A stretch of DNA of 64,000 bases from positions 1,426,001-1,490,000 of the forward strand of contig NZ_WUBR01000001.1 in NCBI RefSeq assembly GCF_009807005.1, given 5' to 3'. Positions within the stretch are counted from its first letter, which is position 1, and each line of letters opens with the position of its first letter. The position numbers and the translations under genes are program-made. Shown here piece by piece: positions 7,982 through 17,600 of this stretch. A model generated the notes under the pieces. It was not told the DNA's origin and ran no database searches. It worked only from the letters and a program-made list of their open reading frames with translations. The stretch is from Aurantiacibacter rhizosphaerae (GTDB lineage Bacteria > Pseudomonadota > Alphaproteobacteria > Sphingomonadales > Sphingomonadaceae).

Positions 7982-8778
7982 AAGCCCCGCTGTTGGCGCT
8001 GGCGGCGATGCTGGGCCTTGGCGCGATGCCCACCATGGTGCAATCGCAGGATGCGCCCGATGCTCAGGCTGATCGCGTGGAGCAATTTTCGCAGCTGCCC
8101 TTCTGGCCGGGGTACTGGGTGGCGGAGGAGCAGGCAGGCACCACCGTCGGCGGGATCGCCCCGTCAGTGCTTGCCGCGCGAGAGAAAGGCGAGGCCGTCG
8201 CCAATTTCATGAACCTGCGCGGCGGCGCGGCGAAATGGAACGCGGAAGGCCAGCGACGGCTGGAAGCGGCGCAGGCCATCAATGCGGGGCGAAAGGCGGC
8301 GGGCTGGGGCTTCCCGATGATGATGAACGCGGCAACGCCATTGCAATTCGTGATCACGCCAGAACACGTCCTGATCGTGAATGCCTACAGCGAAGTGCGC
8401 CACGTCTACACCGATCGCGATATGCCGGACGAGTTCGACCTGTGGCCCACGGTGATGGGCACCTCCGTCGGCCATTGGGAAGGCGATACGCTGGTGGTGG
8501 AAACGACAATGGTGCGATCCCCCATCGAATATTTCCACGGCGCGCCGCCTTTCTCTGACGATGCGCATTACGAAGAGCGGATCAGGCTGGAAGGAGACCG
8601 CCTCGTGTCCGATGTCACCGTCACCGATCCCACCACGCTGGAGGAGCCTTTCGTCACACAAGTGAGCTGGATCAGAGACGAGGGTTTCGACCGGATGATC
8701 ATGGTCGATTGGGACAATGATCGCACTGGAGTGGACGAAAACGGCGTGAATACAATCGAAGCGGAGGTGGTGGAATGA
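7978..8778 (+). CDS. Secreted protein of an unnamed family (W-(E/D)-G-(D/N)-TLV motif)
   Basis: Predicted 266-residue exported protein with an N-terminal signal sequence ending near residue 24 (MVQSQDA). I do not recognise a named domain. The core shares a pattern with four other proteins in this window: a segment reading PLQFVITPEHVLIVNAYSE, then arginine and MGTSVGHWEGDTLVVETT near residue 160, then an ERI/RLEGD strand region and DPTTLEEPF. It lacks the C-terminal ACHEGN motif of the three tandem paralogues at 34336-37661. The GTG start at 7978 overlaps the DUF6152 stop, and the stop overlaps the ATG of the next gene. The function is unknown; a periplasmic role supporting oxidation or binding of a substrate is suggested only by its neighbours. 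Confidence 0.75.
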   Translation: MKAPLLALAAMLGLGAMPTMVQSQDAPDAQADRVEQFSQLPFWPGYWVAEEQAGTTVGGIAPSVLAAREKGEAVANFMNLRGGAAKWNAEGQRRLEAAQAINAGRKAAGWGFPMMMNAATPLQFVITPEHVLIVNAYSEVRHVYTDRDMPDEFDLWPTVMGTSVGHWEGDTLVVETTMVRSPIEYFHGAPPFSDDAHYEERIRLEGDRLVSDVTVTDPTTLEEPFVTQVSWIRDEGFDRMIMVDWDNDRTGVDENGVNTIEAEVVE

Positions 8779-9758
8779 TCCGCGCTTCCCTGGCCCTTGC
8801 TGCCCTTTTCCTGTCCGCCCCCGTGTTGGCGCAAACAGCGCCACTTGCGGGTGAGAAAAACGCCGAGATCGAAGCGATAGACGGCGTCGTTTCCGGCGAT
8901 GCGGAATGGCAAATCGCGTGGTCCGGCCCGATGACGGCGGACGGCATGACCACCGCGCCCGACGGCCGTCTGATCTTCGCGCAGGAGCAGAGCAATGCGA
9001 TATGGGCGCTGTGGCCCGATGGCGAAAATGGCGAGCGTGCCTTTGTGGAAGTGCCCTATGTGCTGGGCGCGGGCGCTGCCTCCTATGCCGCGGACGGTAC
9101 GTTGCTGGCGGTGGAGCGCGGCTGCAGCGATCCGGGGCTTGGCGATCTGGAATGCAGCCAGCCAAGCGCGCTGGTGCAACTGCTGCCGGAACGGCGCGTG
9201 ATTGCCGATAGCATGGGCGATGGCGAGACGCTGGGCCGCCTCAACGATGTGCTGGCCGATGGCGAGGGCGGGGCTTGGGTTACGCAAGGCGCGCTGTGGC
9301 ATATCGACGCCGATGGCAGCGTGACGAAACTGTACGAGCCTGAGGCCTTTACCAACGGCGTGGCGATCAGCCCCGATGGCTCTCGCCTCTACGTCACCGA
9401 TATGCGCACGATCCATGCCTTCGATCTCGCGAGTGGGGAGCGCACTATCTTCGCCACGCTGGACGAGGATAGCGAAGGTTTTGGCGGCGACGGCATGACC
9501 GTCGATACCGAGGGCCGGCTCTACGTCACAGGCGACGCAGGCGTCTATGTGTTTGCGGACAGCGGCGAAAAGCTTGGCGTGATCCCGGTGCCGCGCCGCT
9601 CCATCACGTTGGCGTTTGCAGGTGCGGATCGCAGCACGCTGTATGTCGGTGCCATGGGCGCGGTGACGCCCGCTGGGGAGGCCTGGGAAACGCCAGAGGG
9701 CGTGCGCAATGTGGCGATGACGATCTATCGCCTGCCGATGCTGGCCAGCGGTAACTAG
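8775..9758 (+). CDS. Secreted SMP-30/gluconolactonase-like beta-propeller
   Basis: Predicted 327-residue exported protein with a signal peptide ending near MLAQTAP-like residues 19-21 (APVLAQTA). The body has repeated blades typical of SMP-30/gluconolactonase propellers, with DGMTTAPDGRLIF, GVAISPDGSRLYVTD and GMTVDTEGRLYVTGDAGVYVF, including Asn and Asp residues at the places where family members bind a divalent metal. Family members hydrolyse lactones or act as strictosidine-synthase-like enzymes. A lactonase that clears products of periplasmic alcohol or aldehyde oxidation would fit the context, but this is inference. The ATG overlaps the preceding stop by 4 bases (ATGA). It converges on the MetE-like gene with only 6 bases between stop codons and no obvious terminator. 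Confidence 0.8.
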   Translation: MIRASLALAALFLSAPVLAQTAPLAGEKNAEIEAIDGVVSGDAEWQIAWSGPMTADGMTTAPDGRLIFAQEQSNAIWALWPDGENGERAFVEVPYVLGAGAASYAADGTLLAVERGCSDPGLGDLECSQPSALVQLLPERRVIADSMGDGETLGRLNDVLADGEGGAWVTQGALWHIDADGSVTKLYEPEAFTNGVAISPDGSRLYVTDMRTIHAFDLASGERTIFATLDEDSEGFGGDGMTVDTEGRLYVTGDAGVYVFADSGEKLGVIPVPRRSITLAFAGADRSTLYVGAMGAVTPAGEAWETPEGVRNVAMTIYRLPMLASGN

Positions 9759-9764
9759 AGCCGA

Positions 9765-10886
9765 CTACCAGTATTTCTCGCTGGCGAGAGCGGCCCCTTC
9801 GGACAGCGCGGCCAGCTTTGCCCAGACGATTTCGGGATCGAGGCTGTTGCTGCCCGCGTGAACGCTGAAACCGCAATCGACGCCCGCCATCACGCGCTCT
9901 TTTCCCAGCAAATCCGCATAGCGACCGATCCTCTGCGCAATCAGCTTAGGATGCTCGATGTAAGGGCTTTGCGGCTCAATCATTCCGGGGCACAGGATCT
10001 TGCTGTCCGGCAGCTTGTGCTCCTCGAAATAGGCGAATTCATGCGCGTGACGCGGGTTTGCGCCTTCCACCAGCACGGTTTGCGGCTTGGCCTGCCAGAC
10101 GAGATCCGCGATCAGCGCGAAATCCACGTCGCAATGGTGCGGGCCGGGGTAATTGCCCCAGCACAGATGCATACGGCACTGCTCAGCCGGGACATTTTTC
10201 AGCGCGTGGTTCAGCGCTTCTATATTGATGGAAATGCGCTTGCGAAATTCCGCGTTCGAAAGGCCGGTGAATTGGACATGGCGGCCCATCGCAAGGTCCG
10301 GGCAATCGACTTGCAAGGTGATGCCTGCATTGGCGATCGTCTCGTATTCGTGGCGCAATCCCTCGGCCAGCGCGAAAACATACTCCTCGTCACTGGCGTA
10401 ATACTGGTTGGGGAAGAACAGCGCGGTCACGCCGGGCGATGCGGCGGACATGAAGGTGGCGTGCCCATCGGCCAGCCGGTTCAGCCGCTCCGCATCCTGA
10501 CGCGGGGCGTCCATGTCGATCACTTCGATGGGGCCGGTGCAGGCGGGGGCGGAGCGTTTGGCGCGGCCCTTGTTGCCGAACACCTGGGCCTTTGCGCCGG
10601 GAAAATCCTCCAGGTCCTGGAATTCATACTGGCCCGCCTCGCCGCCGAATCCGGACAGGCGATGCTTGATATAGGTGGCGTAGCTGGGCTTCGACATTTC
10701 GCCATCGTTGATGACGGCGATGCCAGCCTGCTTCTGTCGCATCACCACTTCGGCGGTGGCGCGCTCAATCGCCTCGTCCAGCGGGGGCTGCTCGAATTCC
10801 TCTCCGCTTTCGCGGACAAACATTAGATCCAGCAGGTATTCCGGGCGCGGCAGGCTGCCCGTGTGCGTGGTGACGAAGCCGCTCAC
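9765..10886 (-). CDS. Cobalamin-independent methionine synthase II family protein (copy 1)
   Basis: Predicted 373-residue cytosolic TIM-barrel protein matching only the C-terminal catalytic half of MetE. It opens with TTHTGSLPRPEYLLD. A strand carries DGEMSKPSYATY, and the zinc ligands are visible as His-x-Cys in MHLCWGNYPGP and a late Cys in AGVDCGFS. Proteins of this kind are zinc-dependent transferases acting on alkylated thiols; relatives include epoxyalkane:coenzyme M transferase and stand-alone methyltransferases. The N-terminal folate-binding half of MetE is missing, so methionine synthesis is unlikely to be its main job. The GTG start at 10886 overlaps the stop of the related upstream gene (GTGA). 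Together with the VOC gene it forms an operon next to CoA-ester genes, suggesting a catabolic transfer reaction. Confidence 0.82.
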   Translation of the reverse strand: MSGFVTTHTGSLPRPEYLLDLMFVRESGEEFEQPPLDEAIERATAEVVMRQKQAGIAVINDGEMSKPSYATYIKHRLSGFGGEAGQYEFQDLEDFPGAKAQVFGNKGRAKRSAPACTGPIEVIDMDAPRQDAERLNRLADGHATFMSAASPGVTALFFPNQYYASDEEYVFALAEGLRHEYETIANAGITLQVDCPDLAMGRHVQFTGLSNAEFRKRISINIEALNHALKNVPAEQCRMHLCWGNYPGPHHCDVDFALIADLVWQAKPQTVLVEGANPRHAHEFAYFEEHKLPDSKILCPGMIEPQSPYIEHPKLIAQRIGRYADLLGKERVMAGVDCGFSVHAGSNSLDPEIVWAKLAALSEGAALASEKYW

Positions 10887-11914
10887 GCCAGCTCCTCTCG
10901 CACGATGCGCGCGCCATCTGTCATGGCCTTCATCTTCCCGAATGCGACATCGCGCGGCAGGTATTTGAGGCCGCAATCAGGCGCCACTATCACGCGGCTC
11001 GCATCGACATGCGGCAGCGCCTTACGTATCCGTTCCGCCACCCTTTCCGGCATCTCCACCTCATGCGTGGAAAGGTCCAGCACGCCAAGGATGATGGTCT
11101 TGTCCGGCAGGCTTTTCAGCACGGTGCAATCGAGGTTCTGCTGCGCGGTTTCGATGCTCACCTGGTCCAGCGCGGTGCCCGCCAATTCGGGCAGGAAGGA
11201 ATAGCCTTCGGGCCGTTCATGGATCAGCGCGGCATAGCCAAAGCAGATGTGCAGCGCTGTGGTGCCCTCAACGCCCTCCAGCGCGCGAGCCAGCGCCTTC
11301 AGCCCGTATTCGCGCGCCGCATCGGGACGGGCCTGCATGTATGGCTCATCCAGTTGCACCACGTCCGCACCGGCTTCGTGCAGATCCTTGATCTCCTCAT
11401 TCACGGCGGCGGCATAGGCCAGTGCCAGAGCTTCCGGGTCGCCGTAATGATCGTCCTGCGCCTGCTGGCTCATGGTGAAGGGGCCGGGCACGGTGATCTT
11501 GATCGGCTTGTCGGTGAAGCGGCGCATGAACTTCACGTCCTCCACCTGCACGGGATGCTTGCGGCTGATATCGCCCATCACGCGCGGCACAGGCACCGGC
11601 TCTCCGCTGCGATCCAGCGCGGTGCCGTGGTTTTCCATGTCGATGCCGTTAAGCGCAGTGGCGAAGCGATTGGAGTAGCTTTCGCGCCGCATCTCGCCAT
11701 CGGTGATGATGTCGAGCCCCGCCGCCTCCTGCTCCCGAATGGCGACGATGGTGGCATCGTCCCATGCTTGCTGAAGCAGGTCCGGTTCCACCTTCCACAA
11801 TTCCATTGCACGGGTGCGCGGAGGGAAACGACCGGCCAGCTTGGCACGGTCGATCAGCCAGTCGGGCTGGGAGTAGGAGCCGACCAGCGATGCCGGCAAC
11901 AAGGGCGTCGCCAT
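10883..11914 (-). CDS. Cobalamin-independent methionine synthase II family protein (copy 2)
   Basis: Predicted 343-residue paralogue of the following gene, again a MetE C-terminal-domain-like barrel. It begins LLPASLVGSYSQPDWLID, has TDGEMRRESYSNRF, the acidic strand VVQLDEPYMQARP, His-x-Cys in ALHICFGYA, and the later Cys in VAPDCGLKYL. The zinc site therefore looks complete. The two copies are clearly divergent, so they may be subunits of a heterodimer or have different substrates. The start ATG at 11914 shares one base with the stop of the upstream VOC gene (TGATG), and the stop overlaps the next start. The frame is open further upstream to 12094, but that would run deep into the VOC gene. 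Function is inferred only to the level of alkyl or thiol transfer. Confidence 0.82.
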   Translation of the reverse strand: MATPLLPASLVGSYSQPDWLIDRAKLAGRFPPRTRAMELWKVEPDLLQQAWDDATIVAIREQEAAGLDIITDGEMRRESYSNRFATALNGIDMENHGTALDRSGEPVPVPRVMGDISRKHPVQVEDVKFMRRFTDKPIKITVPGPFTMSQQAQDDHYGDPEALALAYAAAVNEEIKDLHEAGADVVQLDEPYMQARPDAAREYGLKALARALEGVEGTTALHICFGYAALIHERPEGYSFLPELAGTALDQVSIETAQQNLDCTVLKSLPDKTIILGVLDLSTHEVEMPERVAERIRKALPHVDASRVIVAPDCGLKYLPRDVAFGKMKAMTDGARIVREELA

Positions 11915-12459
11915 CAGGCGGCTTCTTCGTCGTGGCGGAAGGTGTTGTTGTTGGTGTGATCGCCGTCCAGCCAGCGCTTCAGCTCGGCATGGGCCTTGGC
12001 CTTCCGCTCCTCCGCACCATCGGCAGCGCGCGGATCGTCGCGGCAGAATTCCACGATCATGCCATTGGGATCTTCCACATAGACGCTGCGGCAATAGCCA
12101 TGTTCGAGGACATAGGTCTTGGGCGGCTGAATGCCTGCATCCTTGATGCGCCGTTCCACGTCTGCCTGGAATTCATCGTCCACATTCAGCGCGATATGGC
12201 GGAATGGCGACGGCGGCAGGGGCGGGCCGAACTCGGCCTGGTCTTCAGGATCGGCGAAGGAAAAGAATGCCAGCGAGCTGCCATCGCCCAGATCGAAGAA
12301 CAGGTGGCAATAGGTGCGATCCTTGCCGAACAGGTGATCGATCTCGGTCCAGCAGGCAGACAATGGCAGGCCAATCACGTCTTCGTAAAAGGCGCGCGTT
12401 GCTTCCAGGTCTTCGGTAACGAAGGCGGTGTGATGCAGGCGGCTTGGCAGCTTTGCCAT
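11914..12459 (-). CDS. VOC (glyoxalase/extradiol dioxygenase-fold) protein
   Basis: Predicted 181-residue cytosolic protein with the paired beta-alpha-beta-beta-beta modules of the vicinal oxygen chelate fold. The first module starts RLHHTAFVTEDLEATRAFYEDVIGL, the second has FRHIALNVDDEF, and the closing strand is DPNGMIVEFCRDD. The histidines near residues 9 and 100 and the glutamate in IVEF are in the positions that bind divalent metal in this superfamily. The C-terminal tail is charged and ends in a run of asparagines. Possible activities include lyase, isomerase or ring-cleaving dioxygenase. GGGAGAG upstream supports the ATG at 12459. It heads a three-gene operon with the two MetE-like proteins, implying a shared pathway. 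Confidence 0.8.
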   Translation of the reverse strand: MAKLPSRLHHTAFVTEDLEATRAFYEDVIGLPLSACWTEIDHLFGKDRTYCHLFFDLGDGSSLAFFSFADPEDQAEFGPPLPPSPFRHIALNVDDEFQADVERRIKDAGIQPPKTYVLEHGYCRSVYVEDPNGMIVEFCRDDPRAADGAEERKAKAHAELKRWLDGDHTNNNTFRHDEEAA

Positions 12460-12530
12460 TTTCTCTCTCCCATGTGGCCGATTCTTCGGCGCTTGTTTCG
12501 GACTTTATCAAAGAAGGCGTAGGTCGCCAA

Positions 12531-13661
12531 TCACCCCTTGCGGCCGAGGATCTCCTCGTTGTGCTGGCCCAGTTCCGGCGGCGGCGTGACATCGCTTTCA
12601 ACCTCGCCATCGAAGCGGATGGGATTGCGGATGGTGCGAAACGTGCCGCGCTGGCCTTCGCCGCTGATCTCCAGCTGGTGATGCTTGGCAAGATCGCCCT
12701 CCAGCACCTCTTTCGAGCTGAAGACGGGAGAATGCGGGACCTCGCAGCTCGCCAGCCTTTCTTCCCAATGGCTGCGCGGCTTTTCGGCAAACAGCGGAGC
12801 GAGGAAGGTGATCACCTTCTCGTAATTTTCGATGCGGGCCGGGCGGCTTTCAAATTCGGGCCGCTCCAGCATATCGGGCTGGCCCACTGCCGTTGCCAGG
12901 TTCTCCCAGAACTTTGGCGGGCTGGACATATGCAAGGCGATCCATCCGCCGTCCTCGCACTGGAACACATAGCTTTGCGAAACATGCGGGCGGCTCATCG
13001 GGCCCATCACCTCGTCAGCGCTGAGGTAATGGGTGAAATCGTCGAGATTGAAGTGCGACATCGCCTCGAACATGGAGGTTTCGACCTTGCGCCCCCTGCC
13101 GGTCGTCTCCCGCTCATACAGGGCGGCCAGCACGCCATAGGCGGTGTAGAAGCCGGTGATCGCATCACCGATGGCCGGGCCGACCACGCGCGGGTTGCCG
13201 GGGTTTACCAGCAGGCGAAGGAAGCCGCTGGCCGCCTGGCTGACGGTGTCGAAAGCGGGGCGATCCTTCCAAGGGCCCTCGTTGCCGAAGCCGGAGATAT
13301 CCGCATAGATCAGCTGCGGGTTGATGCCCTGCAAACGCGCTGCATCAACATTCAGCCTTTCGGCCACGCCGGGGCGGAAGTTCTGGATGAAAACGTCGGC
13401 GGTCTTCACCAGCTCATCCAGCGCATCCAGGTCTTCCGGGTTGGCCTTGGTGTTCAGCTCGATGCTTTTCTTGTTGCGATTGTAGGTCTGATAATGGGGT
13501 GAATACAGATCGCCCTTGAAGGCGCGGAAGGGGTCGCCCGTTTCGGGCATCTCCACCTTGATGACCTCTGCCCCCAGATCGGCCAGCAGCATGCCGGCCG
13601 CCGGCCCGGTGATGAAGGTGCCCATGTCGAGCACGCGGATGCCTTTGAGTGGTTTGGCCAA
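12531..13661 (-). CDS. CaiB/BaiF-type (class III) CoA-transferase
   Basis: Predicted 376-residue cytosolic enzyme that moves CoA between carboxylic acids. It starts with the family opening LKGIRVLDMGTFITGPAAGMLLADLGAEVIKVE (shown here only as a landmark near residues 5-37), and shows NRNKKSIELN and VFIQNFRPGV. The catalytic aspartate is expected in DRPAFD near residue 170, as in formyl-CoA transferase. The best start is the TTG at 13661: GGGAGAG lies 5 bases upstream and the family N terminus begins there, whereas the ATG-type frame to 13766 would cross into the divergent gene. It lies 82 bases from a divergent lyase-like gene that also begins with TTG, so the two probably share a regulatory region and act on the same CoA ester. 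Confidence 0.88.
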   Translation of the reverse strand: MAKPLKGIRVLDMGTFITGPAAGMLLADLGAEVIKVEMPETGDPFRAFKGDLYSPHYQTYNRNKKSIELNTKANPEDLDALDELVKTADVFIQNFRPGVAERLNVDAARLQGINPQLIYADISGFGNEGPWKDRPAFDTVSQAASGFLRLLVNPGNPRVVGPAIGDAITGFYTAYGVLAALYERETTGRGRKVETSMFEAMSHFNLDDFTHYLSADEVMGPMSRPHVSQSYVFQCEDGGWIALHMSSPPKFWENLATAVGQPDMLERPEFESRPARIENYEKVITFLAPLFAEKPRSHWEERLASCEVPHSPVFSSKEVLEGDLAKHHQLEISGEGQRGTFRTIRNPIRFDGEVESDVTPPPELGQHNEEILGRKG

Positions 13662-13743
13662 GCTTTCTCTCCCTTGCCTCTTTACTGCATCGCTATAGGC
13701 AGGGGGGCAGCGCCGCAACCGGATAGAATCAAGGAGAGACACT

Positions 13744-14526
13744 TTGCGCACCAGCAAGCAGGACACGGGCTACTCTGCCATTTGCACATCGGATGCGGAC
13801 ACAATCACCGTGCGCGGGCGTGACCTGTGCGAAGACCTGATCGGGAAGGTCGATTTCTCCAGCTATTTCTGGCTGCTGGTGACAGGGCAGGAGCCTGACG
13901 AGAACCAGAGTTTCTTCCTCAACGCCACACTGGTGGCATTGGCGGAGCATGGCATGGTGCCATCGGTGGTGGCCGCGCGCATGACGCTGGCCGCCGCGCC
14001 GGAGGCGGTGCAGGGCGCGGTTGCGGCGGGCATTCTCGGCTGCGGATCGGTGGCGCTGGGGAGTGCAGAGATTGCTGGCAATTTCTACGCCGAATGCGTG
14101 GCCGACCAGCGCGAGAGCGGCGATCCGGTGGACCAGGTGGCCACGCGCAACATCAAGCGCTGGCGAGAGCACACGAAGGCGGTGCCCGGCTTTGGCCACT
14201 GGCAGCATGTGAATGGCGATCCGCGCGCGCTGAAATTGCTGGAACTGGCAGACGCGCGTGGCGCCAGTGGGGAGCATGTGGCAATGATGCGCGCTTTGCA
14301 GGCTGCATTGCCGGAAACGATCGGGCGCGAACTGCCCGTCAACGTCAACGGACCGATCCCTGCCATCCTGCTGGATATCGGCTGGCCGCTGGCGGCGCTG
14401 AAAGGCATCGGCCTGCTGTCGCGCACCGGCAGTTTGATCGGCCATTTGACGGAAGAGGCGGAGCGGCCCGTGGGCTTTATCATGAGCGGGGCCGCATCGG
14501 GCGCAGTGGAGTATGACGGGCACTGA
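13744..14526 (+). CDS. Citrate synthase-fold citryl-CoA lyase-like protein
   Basis: Predicted 260-residue protein with the citrate-synthase fold but only about two thirds of citrate synthase's length, as in stand-alone citryl-CoA lyase-like proteins and the lyase part of ATP-citrate lyase. Recognisable parts are TVRGRDLCEDLIGKVDF at the start, VPGFGHWQHVNGDPRA near residue 150, which is equivalent to a catalytic histidine loop, and NGPIPAILLDIGWP followed by SLIGHLTEEAERP near the end. It probably cleaves or forms a CoA-thioester carbon-carbon bond; the substrate is unknown. The TTG start at 13744 is preceded by AAGGAGAG. It is divergent from the CaiB-type CoA-transferase, suggesting activation of an acid to a CoA ester followed by lyase cleavage. 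Confidence 0.78.
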   Translation: MRTSKQDTGYSAICTSDADTITVRGRDLCEDLIGKVDFSSYFWLLVTGQEPDENQSFFLNATLVALAEHGMVPSVVAARMTLAAAPEAVQGAVAAGILGCGSVALGSAEIAGNFYAECVADQRESGDPVDQVATRNIKRWREHTKAVPGFGHWQHVNGDPRALKLLELADARGASGEHVAMMRALQAALPETIGRELPVNVNGPIPAILLDIGWPLAALKGIGLLSRTGSLIGHLTEEAERPVGFIMSGAASGAVEYDGH

Positions 14527-14635
14527 TAGCCCGCACTGCAATGGCTGATAGTGGCCGCTGACGGCGCCAATGGTTGCAGTTGCTACCGCTTTGCGTAAGG
14601 GTGCTGGCTTTCCAGAGTCTTAGAAAGCCCCCCAC

Positions 14636-17600
14636 ATGCTCGGCAAACTCCTCCTCCTCTCGACAACCGCCATGCTGGCGACTGCGGCAGCAGCACAGCA
14701 GCCCGATCCCGCGTCCGGCCCGACGCCGGATGAAGCATCCGAACCCATGTTCGAGCCCATGCCCGATCCGGTTGCCGAAACTGCGCCAGATGCGGGGGAA
14801 GATGATGCGAAGTGGGATGTGAACAACCCTCCCGGCGTTGAGATAACCGAAGTGCCCATCAATGTGAGCGAGGGCACGTGGATGGACGTCGATGTCTCTC
14901 CCGATGGGCGCACCATCGCCTTTTCCCTGCTGGGCGATATCTACACCATGCCGATCACCGGCGGCACGCCAACGCGCATCGCGCAAGGGCTGGCGTGGGA
15001 AGTGCAGCCGCGCTTCTCCCCCGATGGTAGCCGCATCGCCTTCACCTCCGATCGCGGGGGCGGGGACAATATCTGGATCATGAATGCCAACGGCAGCGAT
15101 ATGCGCCAGCTGACGGATGAAAGCTTTCGCCTGCTGAACCAGCCCACATGGTCTCCCGATGGGCAGTACATCGCGGCCAAGAAGCATTTCACCACGGGCC
15201 GTTCGCTGGGCACGGGCGAGGTGTGGCTGTACCACGTCAGCGGCGGCAGCGGCATCGCCCTGGTAGAGCGTGCGAACGAGCAGTTGCAGAAGGAACTGGG
15301 CGAGCCGACCTACGCGCCCGATGGCAGCGCCATCTATTACACGCGCAACATAACGCCGGGTAACACCTTCATTTATGCGCAGGATTCCAACACCGATCTT
15401 TTCAACATCGAACGCTACGATCTGGAAACCGGCGAAGTCACCACCGCAATCAGCGGGCTGGGCGGCGCAGTGCGGCCTCAGCCTTCGCCCGATGGCACGA
15501 AGATCGCTTTCGTGCGGCGCGAGAACACGCGGTCCCAGCTTCATGTGAAAGACCTGAAGACCGGGCTGGAACGCATGATCTATGCCGATCTGGATCAGGA
15601 CGTGCAGGAAACCTGGGCCGTAACCGGCGTCTATCCCAATATGGACTGGACGCCCGACAGCCGCTCCATCGTGTTCTGGGCAGGCGGCAAGATCCGCCGC
15701 GTGAATGCCGATGGCACCGGCGTGGCGGAAATTCCCTTCACCATCGCCGATACGCGCGGCGTGCTGCCCGCGCCGCATCCGGTGATCCCCGTGGCAACGG
15801 ACATGGTGGACGTCACCATGGCGCGCTTTGCCGAGGTTTCGCCCGATGGCGATACCGTGGTGTTTGAAAGCCTTGGCAAGCTTTATACCATGCCTGCCCG
15901 CGGCGGCACGCCGCGCGCGCTGACGGGAGAGGGGGACGCGCTGGAACTGTTTCCAAGCTGGTCCCGCGATGGAGAGCAGATCGTATTCGTGCGCTGGACC
16001 GACGATGGTCTGGGCCAGATCCGCACGGTGGGCCGCAATGGCCGGGGCGGGCGCACCGTCACCGCCACTCCGGGCCATTACGCACGGCCGCATTTCTCTC
16101 CCGATGGCAACACCATCGTGTTTGAAAAGAGCGCTGGCGGATATCTCACTGCACCGGAATATTCCGATAACACAGGAGTTTACCGCATCTCTGCCAATGG
16201 CGGAGACATGGTGCTGATCAGCCGCGACATGTCGGCTCCGCATTTCGGCGCCAGCAATGATCGCATTTTCATGACCGGGTCAGACGGTAACGCCAGAGTG
16301 CTCGTCTCCACCGATCTGAACGGCAACGATCCGCGCACCCATGCCAGCGGCGAACTGGTAACGGGCTATCACGTGTCTCCCGATGGCAAGTTCTTCGCCT
16401 TCAGCGAGAATTACGATGCCTTCGCCACGCCGCTGATGCCCGGCGGACAGACGGTGACGATTTCGGGAGAGGCGAAGAGCCTGCCCACCGTGGAGGTTTC
16501 CGATTCCGGCGCAAGCTACATCCATTGGTCCGATGGTGGGCAGCGCCTGAACTGGTCGCTTGGTCCTACGCTGTATTCCGCCACGCTGGCAGATCTGTTC
16601 GCCGATGCTCCCCCGGCAGAAGGGGAGACGGTGGACGCATTTACCCCGCCGGAAACCGGCGTGTCCATGCTGCGCCAGGTCGCTGCAGACCGGCATGACG
16701 GCAGGCTGGCCATCACGGGTGCGCGCGTCATCTCGATGGCGGGCGAAGATGGCGGCATCATCGAAAACGCCACCATCCTGATAGAGGATGACAAGATTGC
16801 TGCCATCGGTGCAGCTGGCAGTGTAACGGTGCCCGCTGGCACCCCCACCATCGATGCCGCTGGCCGCACGATCGTGCCGGGCTTTGTGGATGCACACGCG
16901 CATGGATCATATGCGGTGGACGAGCTGGTGCCGCAGCAGAACTGGAACCTGCTGCAAACGCTGGCGCTGGGCACCACCACGATCCACGATCCCTCCAACG
17001 ATACGCCCTTCTTCGTGGCGGACGATATGCAGCGTACCGGCATGATCCTGGGGCCGCGCATGTTCTCTACCGGGCGCATCATCTATGGCGCGCGCAACCC
17101 CTATGCCTATGCGCAGATCGATACTCTGGACGATGCGCTGGATCACGTGCGCCGCCTGCGTGCAGAGGGCGCGCCCAGCGTGAAGAACTATAACCAGCCG
17201 CGCCGTGATCAGCGGCAGATGGTGGTGGAGGCCGCGCGGCAGGAAAACATGCTGGTGGTGGCCGAAGGCGGATCACTGTTCGGTATGGATCTGAACCTGA
17301 TCGCGGACGGCAACTCCACGCTGGAGCATAACATCCCCGTGATGACGCTGTATGAGGATGTGCTGCAGTTCTTCAGCCAATCCAACACCAATTACACCCC
17401 CACGCTGGTGGTGGGATATGGCGGATTGGCGGGCGATCCCTACTGGCGTCAGGCGACCAATGTGTTTGAGCAGCCATTGCTGATGGCGCACACGCCGCCC
17501 GCGATCCTGCGCGCGGAGAATGCCCGCCGCACCACTGCGCCCGAAGGCGATTTCGTGGATGATGATATCGCCCGCGAATCTGCCAAGCTGGCCGACAGGG

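Noticed and set aside
14535-14580. ACTGCAA/TTGCAGT inverted repeat after the citrate-synthase-fold gene
   Set aside because: Arms of 7 bases around a 32-base gap are weak, with no U-tract and no clear operator context.
14480-16243. 587-residue minus-strand frame opposite the amidohydrolase gene
   Set aside because: A long shadow frame caused by high G+C; the opposite strand encodes clear PD40 repeats and a signal peptide.
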